This document shows, piece after piece, positions 10,141 to 22,589 of a DNA stretch of 64,000 nt. A program made the translations under genes and the position numbers. Position 1 is the stretch's first letter. Each line of letters starts with the position of its first letter. Under the pieces are notes generated by a model. It was not told the origin of the DNA. It made no database searches and saw only the letters and a program-made list of their open reading frames with translations. Where the stretch lies: contig CP137672.1 of NCBI GenBank assembly GCA_037976565.1, positions 20,360,335 through 20,424,334 of the forward strand, given 5' to 3'. This DNA is from Mesocentrotus franciscanus (taxonomy: Eukaryota > Echinodermata > Echinoidea > Camarodonta > Strongylocentrotidae).

Positions 10141-11354
10141 TTTTTATGATACCCCATTTTGTGACTCTGGCAGTTGAGAAAAAATCCGGGAAAATCATAT
10201 CATTTTAGATTCATTTGTATATTACTGGTATCGAATAAGAAATAAACCACGTTTGAATTTAATTTGGCGGGTAACTGTCCCCCTCAATCAGTTCGCCAGT
10301 GTTTCACTGTTGCTCATATTATTCATTAGGTAACCTGTACCAATGTAACTTGTATATACATGATTACTGGTATCGGTCTTTATGGAGAGTGATTAAAAGA
10401 ACATCCTGTTCTTTTCACCGAAGTAAGTATTTTTTCCTGCCATATTGTAATAGAATGGAGGATTTTAGAGTTCCTTTAATATATTCGACCGAGACGGGCA
10501 GGGATTTGCCCGAATATCATCCTATTCAGGCAGCAAGTTGCCAGAATAAATGTTTGTTGTATCTTGTTTAGTGTACTCTGATGACGAAATGACATTTCAA
10601 AGATAGTAAAGTACCCTCCGGTTTGCTCACTTGCTTCGCTCACTCGCAAAACTTAGAACCAGGATGGCTTCTGACCACAAGATGCCCGAATATTCTCATA
10701 TAATTATATGTATTCATGCGAGGTGCATGAATATATGTATTCGGCAGTCAGATGTTTGAGTCTCATAATCTTATATCTAGTATTACAATATTTAGATGAT
10801 GAAATGGCATATTCACCATAATAAAATGTCTTTTTTTTTGTAAATAGGTTATGCCCGGGCAAGAACATCCGCGTATTGGGGCTGCGGAATAAATGGATGT
10901 AATGATTTTTAAATTATAGCATCTCTAACACATTTTATTGACAAATTAACATTTTAAACCATTATTAAAGTGTCGGGTTCCCCCTTCTTGTTTTTAAAGG
11001 ATGGTTTATATTCTCGGGCAAGAGGCGTGTCAGCTCCTACGCGAAATTGGGTCCAAGTATATATTCAGTCGGCCTTATGTGACTGGTTGATTTCACGATC
11101 TTGTTGGAGTGGCTTCAAAGCCAAGGAAACAATGTCACGTGATACTTTCAGTGCACCCACAGGTCTGAGCGATTTCAGTTATTATTCACAATTCTTCTCT
11201 CATTCATCGCGACACCATGCTAATGTCAGCTCGAGAGAGTCAGCGATGGTTTCCTTACATTCGAAACTCCTGTCGGCGTAAAGGGTAAGTTTTGGTGTAA
11301 TTAAGATGTTTTAAAATTTTAATTTCATGATTAGTTATTCAATATTGCAGTATT

Positions 11355-11525
11355 ACATAGTTTGGTGGTCCTGTTCCAAAGCAGAGGTACCGTAACTGGG
11401 TGGTCCCTCGTTCGAAACCCAAGTTGATGCGCTAATATGCCCTTTTGCGAGGAATTTATTCTCAATAACCAAGTCCTTCGGATAGGACTCAAAGTCCTAT
11501 GAATCCCTGGTTGCTTATTAAAGCT
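11355..11525 (+). mobile_element. SINE-like module in unit 1
   Basis: TAGTTTGGTGG resembles a pol III A box with one mismatch, and CGTTCGAAACC at 11409-11419 resembles a B box. The downstream part (GCCCTTTTGCGAGG..., CCTTCGGATAGGAC) resembles the conserved central domain of metazoan tRNA-derived SINEs, from memory. There is no clear A/T tail or target duplication, so this may be an old SINE captured before the unit was multiplied. Confidence 0.45.
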
Positions 11526-11610
11526 ATGGTCACAACTCAGAGCAGCGACCGACCGATTTGTAGCCTGCTCGGCCGCCGCTGGAAATTAGTCATCATCTAA
11601 CGATTTTTGG

Positions 11611-11965
11611 AGAAGTCAAGCAGGCTGTACAGCCCTGTCGATTTCCCGTCGGTCGCCGGTCAATTTTAGGTCAAAACTGGGCGAAATCGGGAGCTTGTCC
11701 GCACGGCGTCCCAGCAGTGACCGACTGATGACCCACCGATTCCCAGGCGTTCTCCCACCGGCCAACGGCTGATTTTGAAGAAATTGGAGAAGTCGAGCAG
11801 GCTGTAGAGCCCCTGCCGATTTCCCGTCGGTCGCCGGTCGATTTTAGGTCAAAACTGGGCGAAATCGGGAGCTTCTCCGCGCGGCGTACCGGCAGTGACC
11901 GACTGATCTCCCAGCGGCGACCTGGTGGCGACCGGGTGGCGACCGCTCGTATTCCTTTGACATAG
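11611..11965. repeat. Two 177-bp GC-rich subrepeats in unit 1
   Basis: A block starting near CAGGCTGTACAGCCCTG (11621) recurs at 11798 as CAGGCTGTAGAGCCCCTG. Both continue through a TTTCCCGTCGGTCGCCGGTC stretch, ACTGGGCGAAATCGGGAGCTT and GCAGTGACCGACTGAT. GC content is far above the flanks. Copies in units 2 and 3 begin near 16757 and 21900. Minus-strand frames of 77-97 codons here are by-products of low stop density in GC-rich DNA. Confidence 0.75.
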
Positions 11966-12252
11966 CGGCTTCGATTTTTTACCTAAATCGCTCGACGGCG
12001 AACGCTCGATTAGGTCGGAGCCCGGGAGGTGACCGCCCGGCACTAGTCTGCAAGCACAGACCCTAATTTGACACTTTTCAAAAATCATTGTGCCTTGAGA
12101 CAAGCCTAGCCCAGCTACCCACTGGTTGTATCAATATATGTGTTAGGAGCAGCTATACTACATGGCCTATGGTAGTCTTATAGAGCAGACTCTCTTTACG
12201 ACTGACCAGGGTTTGTGCCTGTTTGTTTGGGCGGCGAGTGAAAAGTGAGCAG

Positions 12253-12300
12253 GCGCGGAGCTAAAATTGGCGGCGCGCCGCCCGAATTTTAGCTCCGCGC
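12253..12300. repeat. GC-rich palindrome, unit 1 (2 bases short)
   Basis: The left arm GCGCGGAGCTAAAATT and right arm AATTTTAGCTCCGCGC are perfect inverted copies; the centre GGCGGCGCGCCGCC(CG) lacks CG on its left side compared with unit 3. Confidence 0.85.
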
Positions 12301-13504
12301 TAAAACTTCAGCGGCGATCGAGCGATGCCCTAATAAACAAGCGGTGCCCAGGCGGCCGCCGCTCGGTGCCCTGGCGAAATTGGCTAAAAAATCGCCGCCC
12401 GGCCGCCGAGCAGGCCACTTTTTTTGGTTGTGCCTATAGCTTTAGCTACAAACGTAAATAATTGTTTTCTGAGCAGTCGGTAAAAATTAAACATAATTTA
12501 ATCAATCACTCTTACTGGGTGTATCTATAGCCCTTCTTCTTCTGCAGATGTATTAATGAATAGTTTTTGATAGTTATTATCATATCGTGTTTACGTTAAA
12601 AAATTGTTATATCTTGTATATCTTGTATCGTTGAAATGTAAATTGATTTGTCTGTTTTGCAGAAGAAAATTCAAATGCTCCGCAGGTTTCATTTTGTCTA
12701 AGACAGGGTAAAGATTAGGGTTGCAATTGGGTTAATAACGTCATGATTAGTGTAAATTTGGGGTTGCATTTGGGGATAGGTCGAGTTTAGAGTTAGATTT
12801 GGGATTGCAATTGGCTTATGTCTGGTTTAAATAGCCTTAGAGTTAGCTTTGGTTCAGGTTTGAAGTAAGAATTCTGTTTAGACCACAGAGAATTTTGCCG
12901 CCGAAGAACGTATAGATTATAACGCCAACATGACCTTGAAAGTTTTTATGATTTTTTTAATCTTTCAATTATCTAGAGTGTTTAGAGCAAACGCTTTCCT
13001 GTTGACGTTGAACGTTCTTGGATGAGGTACAGACCTTTGCCAGTGCATGCGATTCTGGTGAGTTGCATTTAACCCTCTTTTCAAATGTCATGTTTAAACG
13101 GTGTCTCAGAAAATTGCATCGAGTTTTTAAAATCTCTGAGCGAAGACCTACTGAATCAAGTTCAATAAACGTTCGTATTTTCTGCCATTGGAATATAATC
13201 TAGAATAGATTTGAAGTTATGCTGATTTCTTCGAAAATTCTGTTGAATGATGGGTTATAAAAAGAAATGATGACATCACATCAAATGAACTTTTACATAG
13301 TTTTGCGTGTTCCATAAATTGTCATTATAAATTATATTGGATTATTAAAATGAGATTTTGTGAAATGAATATTTCTGTTATAGGTTTTCCCGGCCAACTC
13401 TGCAACATTACCGATCCAATTCATTTTGCGTGCATTCAATCAAATATAATCTACCCCGACCTTGCTTTTCTATAGTTCAAATATTTTATCAAACGGGGGA
13501 ACAG

Positions 13505-13780
13505 TACTTTTTCAAGCATCCCAAAAGTGCCCCTTTTCACAAAGGATAAATGCCCCCTTTTATCTTGACACGTGCCCCCGTTTTTCCTGACAAATAAGTG
13601 CTATTTTTCTTTCTGATTAATGCCCTTTTCTGTTATAACATGAGCACTTTCCCTTTTCATAAATGCCCCTTCTTACACGTCTGTTAAATGCCTCTATTTA
13701 AATCTGATAGGTTCCTTTTCCTTCGTCAAGTGCCCATTTTAATTTGTATTAATTGCCCCTTTCCATTATCGTGTGTCGTG
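13505..13780 (+). repeat. Degenerate TGCCCCYTTT repeats at the right end of unit 1
   Basis: About ten loosely spaced copies of (A)GTGCCCC/ATGCCCCTTTT-type words every 20-30 bp, with ACACGTGCCCCC in the middle. Equivalent stretches lie at about 18645-18920 and 23785-24065. Short repeated words near a transposon end often serve as transposase-binding subterminal repeats; that is inferred here. Confidence 0.6.
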
Positions 13781-16496
13781 TGTGTTTATTCAGTTGATGT
13801 GATGTATGTGTACGTGTACACTCCAATGCATTTGAATGAAGCCTTCAGATGCCTGTTTGATTATGATTAAAATTTGAGTCATTTCAAGTAACAAATAAGA
13901 CCGTTGCCATGGAAACAGAATGTTGAAGATGTTATTTTTTAACCCCGCCCCTCCAAAAATGAAAATAAATGAACCTAATCAATACAAGGAAACATTAGAA
14001 TTTATATTTAAAAAAATAATAGGAAAAGAACTAAGTAGAGAATACAATCATGACAATAGACAACGGTCATAAATTAATGTCATTAAGTTTACCCTTATTT
14101 GCATCTGGCTCGAGTTTTGCTTGGTTATTTGGTACTGGAGGATTAACATGGACAAAATGTTTACATGATCGTATTATTTTTTATTCATTCTAGTTCCAAT
14201 GTTTTCTGACTGTTTTTAAGACAATATCATGTTTGTCGATCATAGTTCTATGTAGCTTGATGTCTCATGTTATTTCTTAGGGAAAAGCAAACTAAGTAAC
14301 TATTGTTGAATTTTAGCGACAATCGTTCGCCATTGCTACTCTTTAATGCTACTATGACGTGCAGTAACAAATTGAAATTTCAGGACTCATGAAAATTCGT
14401 TTAACAGTTGATTGTGCTTGGTTGAGCCCACTGTTTGCAGGAATTAGCTGAGAGAGATAGACATGAACATTCTCACCATTAACGACGGAATATTGTATTT
14501 TTTTTCACCGCCTTTACAATGTTATTTGAATGGGAAAAAAATCTAATGTTAGGCTCCATTGGAGAAGTTTACATTGTTGTTAAGAAATTTAAGTTGATTC
14601 ATCTCGGTTCATTCTATTATTCGGATTATTAAGCTAAGAGAGATAGAAGTTGACATTCTCATGACTTATGACTAACGACCTTGCATTATTATTCTTATTT
14701 GTTCATCGTCTCTACAATGCTATTTGAACAATATTTGAAGATAATAAACGGCAATCCGGTACTACGGTACTACGGTTTACTTCCTTCTTACCACGGAGTA
14801 TGTAATGTGTATGTGTATGATTCAATCATAGAGAATATAATCACTAATATCGCTGAAATGATTATTCTTCTCCTTCCTCTTCTTCATCATCTCCCATTTC
14901 CTTGTAGTAGTAGTTGTAGTAGTAATATCAGCAGTATCATAATAATCATTATTATTATCATTATTATATTTATAATCATTGGTGTTGTTGCTATAATATT
15001 TAATATTAATATTGTAATTATTATTATTGTTGTTATTGTTATTATTATAATAATTATTTTTGTGCTTCTTCTCCTTTAACGTATTTAATTACGGCCAGAT
15101 GAGCATCCAGGGTCCCTCCTTAGGGCTCTTGGTGGGGTCCAGGGGGCAGAACCCCCGGAAGCTCAGGGGTTTTAAATATTTAATTACGGTCAGATGAGCA
15201 TCCAAAGGCCCGCCTTAGGGCCCTTGGTGGGGTCCAGGGGCGGACCCCTTAAGCTCAGGGGTTTTAGGCAGTTAATTACTGTCAGATGAGCATTTTTATG
15301 ATACCCCATTTTGTGACTCTTGAGAAAAAATCCGGGAAAATCATATTATTTTAGATTCATTTGTATATTACTGGTATCGAATAAGAAATAAACCACGTTT
15401 GAATTTAATTTGGCGGGTAACTGTCCCCCTCAATCAGTTCGCCAGTGTTTCACTGTTGCTCATATTATTCATTAGGTAACCTGTACCAATGTAACTTGTA
15501 TATACATGATTACTGGTATCGGTCTTTATGGAGAGTGATTAAAGAACATCCTGTTCTTTTCACCGAAGTAAGTATTTTTTCCTGCCATATTGTAATAGAA
15601 AGGAGGATTTTAGAGTTCCTTTAATATCGACCGAGACGGGCAGGGATTTGCCCGAATATCATCCTATTCAGGCAGCAAGTTGCCAGAATATATGTTTGTT
15701 GTATCTTGTTTAGTGTACTCTGATGACGAAATGACATTTCAAAGATAGTAAAGTACCCTCCGGTTTGCTCACTTGCTTCGCTCACTCGCAAAACTTAGAA
15801 CCAGGATGGCTTCTGACCACAAGATGCCCGAATATTCTCATATAAATTGTATGTATTCATGCGAGGTGCATGAATATATGTACTCGGCAGTCAGATGTTT
15901 GAGTCTCATAATCTTATATCTAGTATTACAATATTTTGATGATGAAATGGCATATTCACCATAATAAAATGTCTTTTTTTTTTGTAAATAGGTTGTGCCT
16001 GGCAAGAACATCCGCGTATTGGGGCTGCGGAATAAATGGATGTAATGATTTTAGAATTATAGCATCTCTAACATATTTTATTGACAAATTAACATTTTAA
16101 ACCATTATTAAAGTGTCGGGTTCCCCCTTCTTGTTTTTAAAGGATGGTTTATATTCTCGGGCAAGAGGCGTGTCAGCTCCCTACGCGAAATTGGGTCCAA
16201 GTATATATTCAGTCGGCCTTATGTGACTGGTTGATTTCACGATCTTGTTGGAGTGGCTTCAAAGCCAAGGAAACAATGTCACGTGATACTTTCAGTGCAC
16301 CCACAGGTCTGAGCGATTTCAGTTATTATTCACAATTCTTCTCTCATTCATCGCGACACCATGCTAATGTCAGCTCGAGAGAGTCAGCGATGGTTTCCCT
16401 ACATTCGAAACTCCTGTCGGCGTAAAGGGTAAGTTTTAGTTTAATTAAGATGTTTTAACATTTTAATTTCATGATTAGTTATTCAATATTGCAGTA

Positions 16497-16665
16497 TTAC
16501 ATAGTTTGGTGGTCCCGTTCCAAAGCAGAGGTACCGTAACTGGGTGGTCCTCGTTCGAAACCCAAGTTGATGCGCTAATACGCCCTTTTGTGAGGAATTT
16601 ATTCTCAATAACCAAGTCCTTCGGATAGGACTCAAAGTCCTATGAATCCCTGGTTGCTTATTAAA
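16497..16665 (+). mobile_element. SINE-like module in unit 2
   Basis: Same module as at 11355-11525, with one C fewer before the B-box-like CGTTCGAAACC. It was duplicated with the unit, not independently inserted. Confidence 0.45.
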
Positions 16666-17393
16666 GCTATGGTCACAACTCAGAGCAGCGACCGACCGAT
16701 TTGTAGCCTGCTCGGCCGCCGCTGGAAATTAGTCATCATCTAACGATTTTTGAGAGTCAAGCAGGCTGTACAGCCCTGTCGATTTCCCGTCGGTCGCCGG
16801 TCAATTTTAGGTCAAAACTGGGCGAAATCGGGAGCTTGTCCGCACGGCGTCCCAGCAGTGACCGACTGATGACCCACCGATTCCCAGGCGTTCTCCCACC
16901 GGCCAACGGCTGATTTTGAAGAAATTGGAGAAGTCGAGCAGGCTGTAGAGCCCTGCCGATTTCCCGTCGGTCGCCGGTCGATTTTAGGTCAAAACTGGGC
17001 GAAATCGGGAGCTTCTCCGCGCGGCGTACCGGCAGTGACCGACTGATCTCCCAGCGGCGACCTGGTGGCGACCGGGTGGCGACCGCTCGTATTCCTTTGA
17101 CATAGCGGCTTCGATTTTTTACCTAAATCGCTCGACGGCGAACGCTCGATTAGGTCGGAGCCCGGGAGGTGACCGCCCGGCACTAGTCTGCAAGCACAGA
17201 CCCTAATTTGACACTTTTTCAAAAATCATTGTGCCTTGAGACAAGCCTAGCCCAGCTACCCACTGGTTGTATCAATATATGTGTTAGGAGCAGCTATACT
17301 ACATGGCCTATGGTAGTCTTATAGAGCAGACTCTCTTTACGACTGACCAGGGTTTGTGCCTGTTTGTTTGGGCGGCGAGTGAAAAGTGAGCAG

Positions 17394-17441
17394 GCGCGGA
17401 GCTAAAATTGGCGGCGCGCCGCCCGAATTTTAGCTCCGCGC
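17394..17441. repeat. GC-rich palindrome, unit 2 (2 bases short)
   Basis: Identical to the version in unit 1, including the missing CG in the left arm. Confidence 0.85.
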
Positions 17442-20400
17442 TAAAACTTCAGCGGCGATCGAGCGATGCCCTAATAAACAAGCGGTGCCCAGGCGGCCGC
17501 CGCTCGGTGCCCTGGCGAAATTGGCTAAAATCGCCGCCCGGCCGCCGAGCAGGCCACTTTTTTTGGTTGTGCCTATAGCTTTAGCTACAAACGTAAATAA
17601 TTGTTTTCTGAGCAGTCGGTAAAAATTAAACATAATTTAATCAATCACTCTTACTGGGTGTATCTATAGCCCTTCTTCTTCTGCAGATGTATTAATGAAT
17701 AGTTTTTGATAGTTATTATCATATCGTGTTTACGTTAAAAAAATTGTTATATCTTGTATATCTTGTATCGTTGAAATGTAAATTGATTTGTCTGTTTTGC
17801 AGAAGAAAATTCAAATGCTCCGCAGGTTTCATTTTGTCTAAGACAGGGTAAAGATTAGGGTTGCAATTGGGTTAATAACGTCATGATTAGTGTAAATTTG
17901 GGGTTGCATTTGGGGATAGGTCGAGTTTAGAGTTAGATTTGGGATTGCAATTGGCTTATGTCTGGTTTAAATAGCCTTAGAGTTAGCTTTGGTTCAGGTT
18001 TGAAGTAAGAATTCTGTTTAGACCACAGAGAATTTTGCCGCCGAAGAACGTATAGATTATAACGCCAACATGACCTTGAAAGTTTTTATGATTTTTTTAA
18101 TCTTTCAATTATCTAGAGTGTTTAGAGCAAACGCTTTCCTGTTGACGTTGAACGTTCTTGGATGAGGTACAGACCTTTGCCAGTGCATGCGATTCTGGTG
18201 AGTTGCATTTAACCCTCTTTTCAAATGTCATGTTTAAACGGTGTCTCAGAAAATTGCATCGAGTTTTTAAAATCTCTGAGCGAAGACCTACTGAATCAAG
18301 TTCAATAAACGTTCGTATTTTCTGCCATTGGAATATAATCTAGAATAGATTTGAAGTTATGCTGATTTCTTCGAAAATTCTGTTGAATGATGGGTTATAA
18401 AAAGAAATGATGACATCACATCAAATGAACTTTTACATAGTTTTGCGTGTTCCATAAATTGTCATTATAAATTATATTGGATTATTAAAATGAGATTTTG
18501 TGAAATGAATATTTCTGTTATAGGTTTTCCCGGCCAACTCTGCAACATTACCGATCCAATTCATTTTGCGTGCATTCAATCAAATATAATCTACCCCGAC
18601 CTTGCTTTTCTATAGTTCAAATATTTTATCAAACGGGGGAACAGTACTTTTTCAAGCATCCCAAAAGTGCCCCTTTTCACAAAGGATAAATGCCCCCTTT
18701 TATCTTGACACGTGCCCCCGTTTTTCCTGACAAATAAGTGCTATTTTTCTTTCTGATTAATGCCCTTTTCTGTTATAACATGAGCACTTTCCCTTTTCAT
18801 AAATGCCCCTTCTTACACGTCTGTTAAATGCCTCTATTTAAATCTGATAGGTTCCCTTTTCCTTCGTCAAGTGCCCATTTTAATTTGTATTAATTGCCCC
18901 TTTCCATTATCGTGTGTCGTGTGTGTTTATTCAGTTGATGTGATGTATGTGTACGTGTACACTCCAATGCATTTGAATGAAGCCTTCAGATGCCTGTTTG
19001 ATTATGATTAAAATTTGAGTCATTTCAAGTAACAAATAAGACCGTTGCCATGGAAACAGAATGTTGAAGATGTTATTTTTTAACCCCGCCCCTCCAAAAA
19101 TGAAAATAAATGAACCTAATCAATACAAGGAAACATTAGAATTTATATTTAAAAAAATAATAGGAAAAGAACTAAGTAGAGAATACAATCATGACAATAG
19201 ACAACGGTCATAAATTAATGTCATTAAGTTTACCCTTATTTGCATCTGGCTCGAGTTTTGCTTGGTTATTTGGTACTGGAGGATTAACATGGACAAAATG
19301 TTTACATGATCGTATTATTTTTTATTCATTCTAGTTCCAATGTTTTCTGACTGTTTTTAAGACAATATCATGTTTGTCGATCATAGTTCTATGTAGCTTG
19401 ATGTCTCATGTTATTTCTTAGGGAAAAGCAAACTAAGTAACTATTGTTGAATTTTAGCGACAATCGTTCGCCATTGCTACTCTTTAATGCTACTATGACG
19501 TGCAGTAACAAATTGAAATTTCAGGACTCATGAAAAATTCGTTTAACAGTTGATTGTGCTTGGTTGAGCCCACTGTTTGCAGGAATTAGCTGAGAGAGAT
19601 AGACATGAACATTCTCACCATTAACGACGGAATATTGTATTTTTTTTCACCGCCTTTACAATGTTATTTGAATGGGAAAAAAATCTAATGTTAGGCTCCA
19701 TTGGAGAAGTTTACATTGTTGTTAAGAAATTTAAGTTGATTCATCTCGGTTCATTCTATTATTCGGATTATTAAGCTAAGAGAGATAGAAGTTGACATTC
19801 TCATGACTTATGACTAACGACCTTGCATTATTATTCTTATTTGTTCATCGTCTCTACAATGCTATTTGAACAATATTTGAAGATAATAAACGGCAATCCG
19901 GTACTACGGTACTACGGTTTACTTCCTTCTTACCACGGAGTATGTAATGTGTATGTGTATGATTCAATCATAGAGAATATAATCACTAATATCGCTGAAA
20001 TGATTATTCTTCTCCTTCCTCTTCTTCATCATCTCCCATTTCCTTGTAGTAGTAGTTGTAGTAGTAATATCAGCAGTATCATAATAATCATTATTATTAT
20101 CATTATTATATTTATAATCATTGGTGTTGTTGCTATAATATTTAATATTAATATTGTAATTATTATTATTGTTGTTATTGTTATTATTATAATAATTATT
20201 TTTGTGCTTCTTCTCCTTTAACGTATTTAATTACGGCCAGATGAGCATCCAGGGTCCCTCCTTAGGGCTCTTGGTGGGGTCCAGGGGGCAGAACCCCCGG
20301 AAGCTCAGGGTTTTAAATATTTAATTACGGTCAGATGAGCATCCAAAGGCCCGCCTTAGGGCCCTTGGTGGGGTCCAGGGGCGGACCCCTTAAGCTCAGG

Positions 20401-21640
20401 GTTTTAGGCAGTTAATTACTGTCAGATGAGCATTTTTATGATACCCCATTTTGTGACTCTTGAGAAAAAATCCGGGAAAATCATATTATTTTAGATTCAT
20501 TTGTATATTACTGGTATCGAATAAGAAATAAACCACGTTTGAATTTAATTTGGCGGGTAACTGTCCCCCTCAATCAGTTCGCCAGTGTTTCACTGTTGCT
20601 CATATTATTCATTAGGTAACCTGTACCAATGTAACTTGTATATACATGATTACTGGTATCGGTCTTTATGGAGAGTGATTAAAGAACATCCTGTTCTTTT
20701 CACCGAAGTAAGTATTTTTCCTGCCATATTGTAATAGAAAGGAGGATTTTAGAGTTCCTTTAATATCGACCGAGACGGGCAGGGATTTGCCCGAATATCA
20801 TCCTATTCAGGCAGCAAGTTGCCAGAATATATGTTTGTTGTATCTTGTTTAGTGTACTCTGATGACGAAATGACATTTCAAAGATAGTAAAGTACCCTCC
20901 GGTTTGCTCACTTGCTTCGCTCACTCGCAAAACTTAGAACCAGGATGGCTTCTGACCACAAGATGCCCGAATATTCTCATATAAATTGTATGTATTCATG
21001 CGAGGTGCATGAATATATGTACTCGGCAGTCAGATGTTTGAGTCTCATAATCTTATATCTAGTATTACAATATTTTGATGATGAAATGGCATATTCACCA
21101 TAATAAAATGTCTTTTATTTTTTTGTAAATAGGTTGTGCCCGGGTAAGAACATCCGCGTATTGGGGCTGCGGAATAAATGGATGTAATGATTTTAGAATT
21201 ATAGCATCTCTAACATATTTTATTGACAAATTAACATTTTAAACCATTATTAAAGTGTCGGGTTCCCCCTTCTTGTTTTTAAAGGATGGTTTATATTCTC
21301 GGGCAAGAGGCGTGTCAGCTCCCTACGCGAAATTGGGTCCAAGTATATATTCAGTCGGCCTTATGTGACTGGTTGATTTCACGATCTTGTTGGAGTGGCT
21401 TCAAAGCCAAGGAAACAATGTCACGTGATACTTTCAGTGCACCCACAGGTCTGAGCGATTTCAGTTATTATTCACAATTCTTCTCTCATTCATCGCGACA
21501 CCATGCTAATGTCAGCTCGAGAGAGTCAGCGATGGTTTCCCTACATTCGAAACTCCTGTCGGCGTAAAGGGTAAGTTTTAGTTTAATTAAGATGTTTTAA
21601 CATTTTAATTTCATGATTAGTTATTCAATATTGCAGTATT

Positions 21641-21807
21641 ACATAGTTTGGTGGTCCCGTTCCAAAGCAGAGGTACCGTAACTGGGTGGTCCCTCGTTCG
21701 AAACCCAAGTTGATGCGCTAATACGCCCTTTTGTGAGGAATTTATTCTCAATAACCAAGTCCTTCGGATAGGACTCAAAGTCCTATGAATCCCTGGTTGC
21801 TTATTAA
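21641..21807 (+). mobile_element. SINE-like module in unit 3
   Basis: Third copy of the module, with the same relative position within its unit. Confidence 0.45.
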
Positions 21808-22539
21808 AGCTATGGTCACAACTCAGAGCAGCGACCGACCGATTTGTAGCCTGCTCGGCCGCCGCTGGAAATTAGTCATCATCTAACGATTTTTGAGGAG
21901 TCAAGCAGGCTGTACAGCCCTGTCGATTTCCCGTCGGTCGCCGGTCAATTTTAGGTCAAAACTGGGCGAAATCGGGAGCTTGTCCGCACGGCGTCCCAGC
22001 AGTGACCGACTGATGACCCACCGATTCCCAGGCGTTCTCCCACCGGCCAACGGCTGATTTTGAAGAAATTGGAGAAGTCGAGCAGGCTGTAGAGCCCCTG
22101 CCGATTTCCCGTCGGTCGCCGGTCGATTTTAGGTCAAAACTGGGCGAAATCGGGGAGCTTCTCCGCGCGGCGTACCGGCAGTGACCGACTGATCTCCCAG
22201 CGGCGACCTGGTGGCGACCGGGTGGCGACCGCTCGTATTCCTTTGACATAGCGGCTTCGATTTTTTACCTAAATCGCTCGACGGCGAACGCTCGATTAGG
22301 TCGGAGCCCGGGAGGTGACCGCCCGGCACTAGTCTGCAAGCACAGACCCTAATTTGACACTTTTTCAAAAATCATTGTGCCTTGAGACAAGCCTAGCCCA
22401 GCTACCCACTGGTTGTATCAATATATGTGTTAGGAGCAGCTATACTACATGGCCTATGGTAGTCTTATAGAGCAGACTCTCTTTACGATTGACCAGGGTT
22501 TGTGCCTGTTTGTTTGGGCGGCGAGTGAAAAGTGAGCAG

Positions 22540-22589
22540 GCGCGGAGCTAAAATTCGGGCGGCGCGCCGCCCGAATTTTAGCTCCGCGC
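22540..22589. repeat. Perfect 50-bp palindrome, unit 3
   Basis: Both 25-base halves are exact reverse complements, centred on GGCGGCGCGCCGCC with no spacer. Outer arms are GCGCGGAGCTAAAATT and AATTTTAGCTCCGCGC. Such palindromes can extrude cruciforms and are usually unstable during replication, so a perfect one implies a recent origin or conversion. Confidence 0.9.

Larger units (their letters stand above)
8690..13843. repeat. 5.15-kb macro-tandem unit, copy 1
   Basis: First of three head-to-tail units, each starting TTCAGATGCCTG and ending GAATGAAGCC. Blocks in order: AT-rich lead; an interrupted ATT/ATC/GTT run (9731-9921); two 95-bp subrepeats (9925-10120); a 90-100-codon frame with no recognisable family (10970-11281); a SINE-like module (11355-11525); two 177-bp GC-rich subrepeats (11611-11965); a palindrome (12253-12300); and TGCCCC-type degenerate repeats (13505-13780). 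This copy differs from copies 2 and 3 more than they differ from each other. No protein-coding gene is supported. Confidence 0.9.
13844..18984. repeat. 5.15-kb macro-tandem unit, copy 2
   Basis: Same block order as copy 1; 5141 bp. Shares with copy 3 several changes against copy 1, for example the expanded ATATTTAATATTAATATT stretch near 14993 and the shortened subrepeat near 15230. It shares with copy 1 the 2-base shorter palindrome. The near identity to copy 3 means either recent duplication, gene conversion, or partly an assembly effect. Confidence 0.9.

Noticed and set aside
10970..11281. Frame of about 93-103 codons kept in the three 5.15-kb units, followed by a GGTAAGT donor-like site
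   Set aside because: The units are nearly identical at DNA level, so conservation is uninformative; no family or matching acceptor was recognised.
12700..12830. Telomere-like repeats (TTAGGGTT, TTGGGGTT words)
   Set aside because: The words are irregular, without a six-base period.
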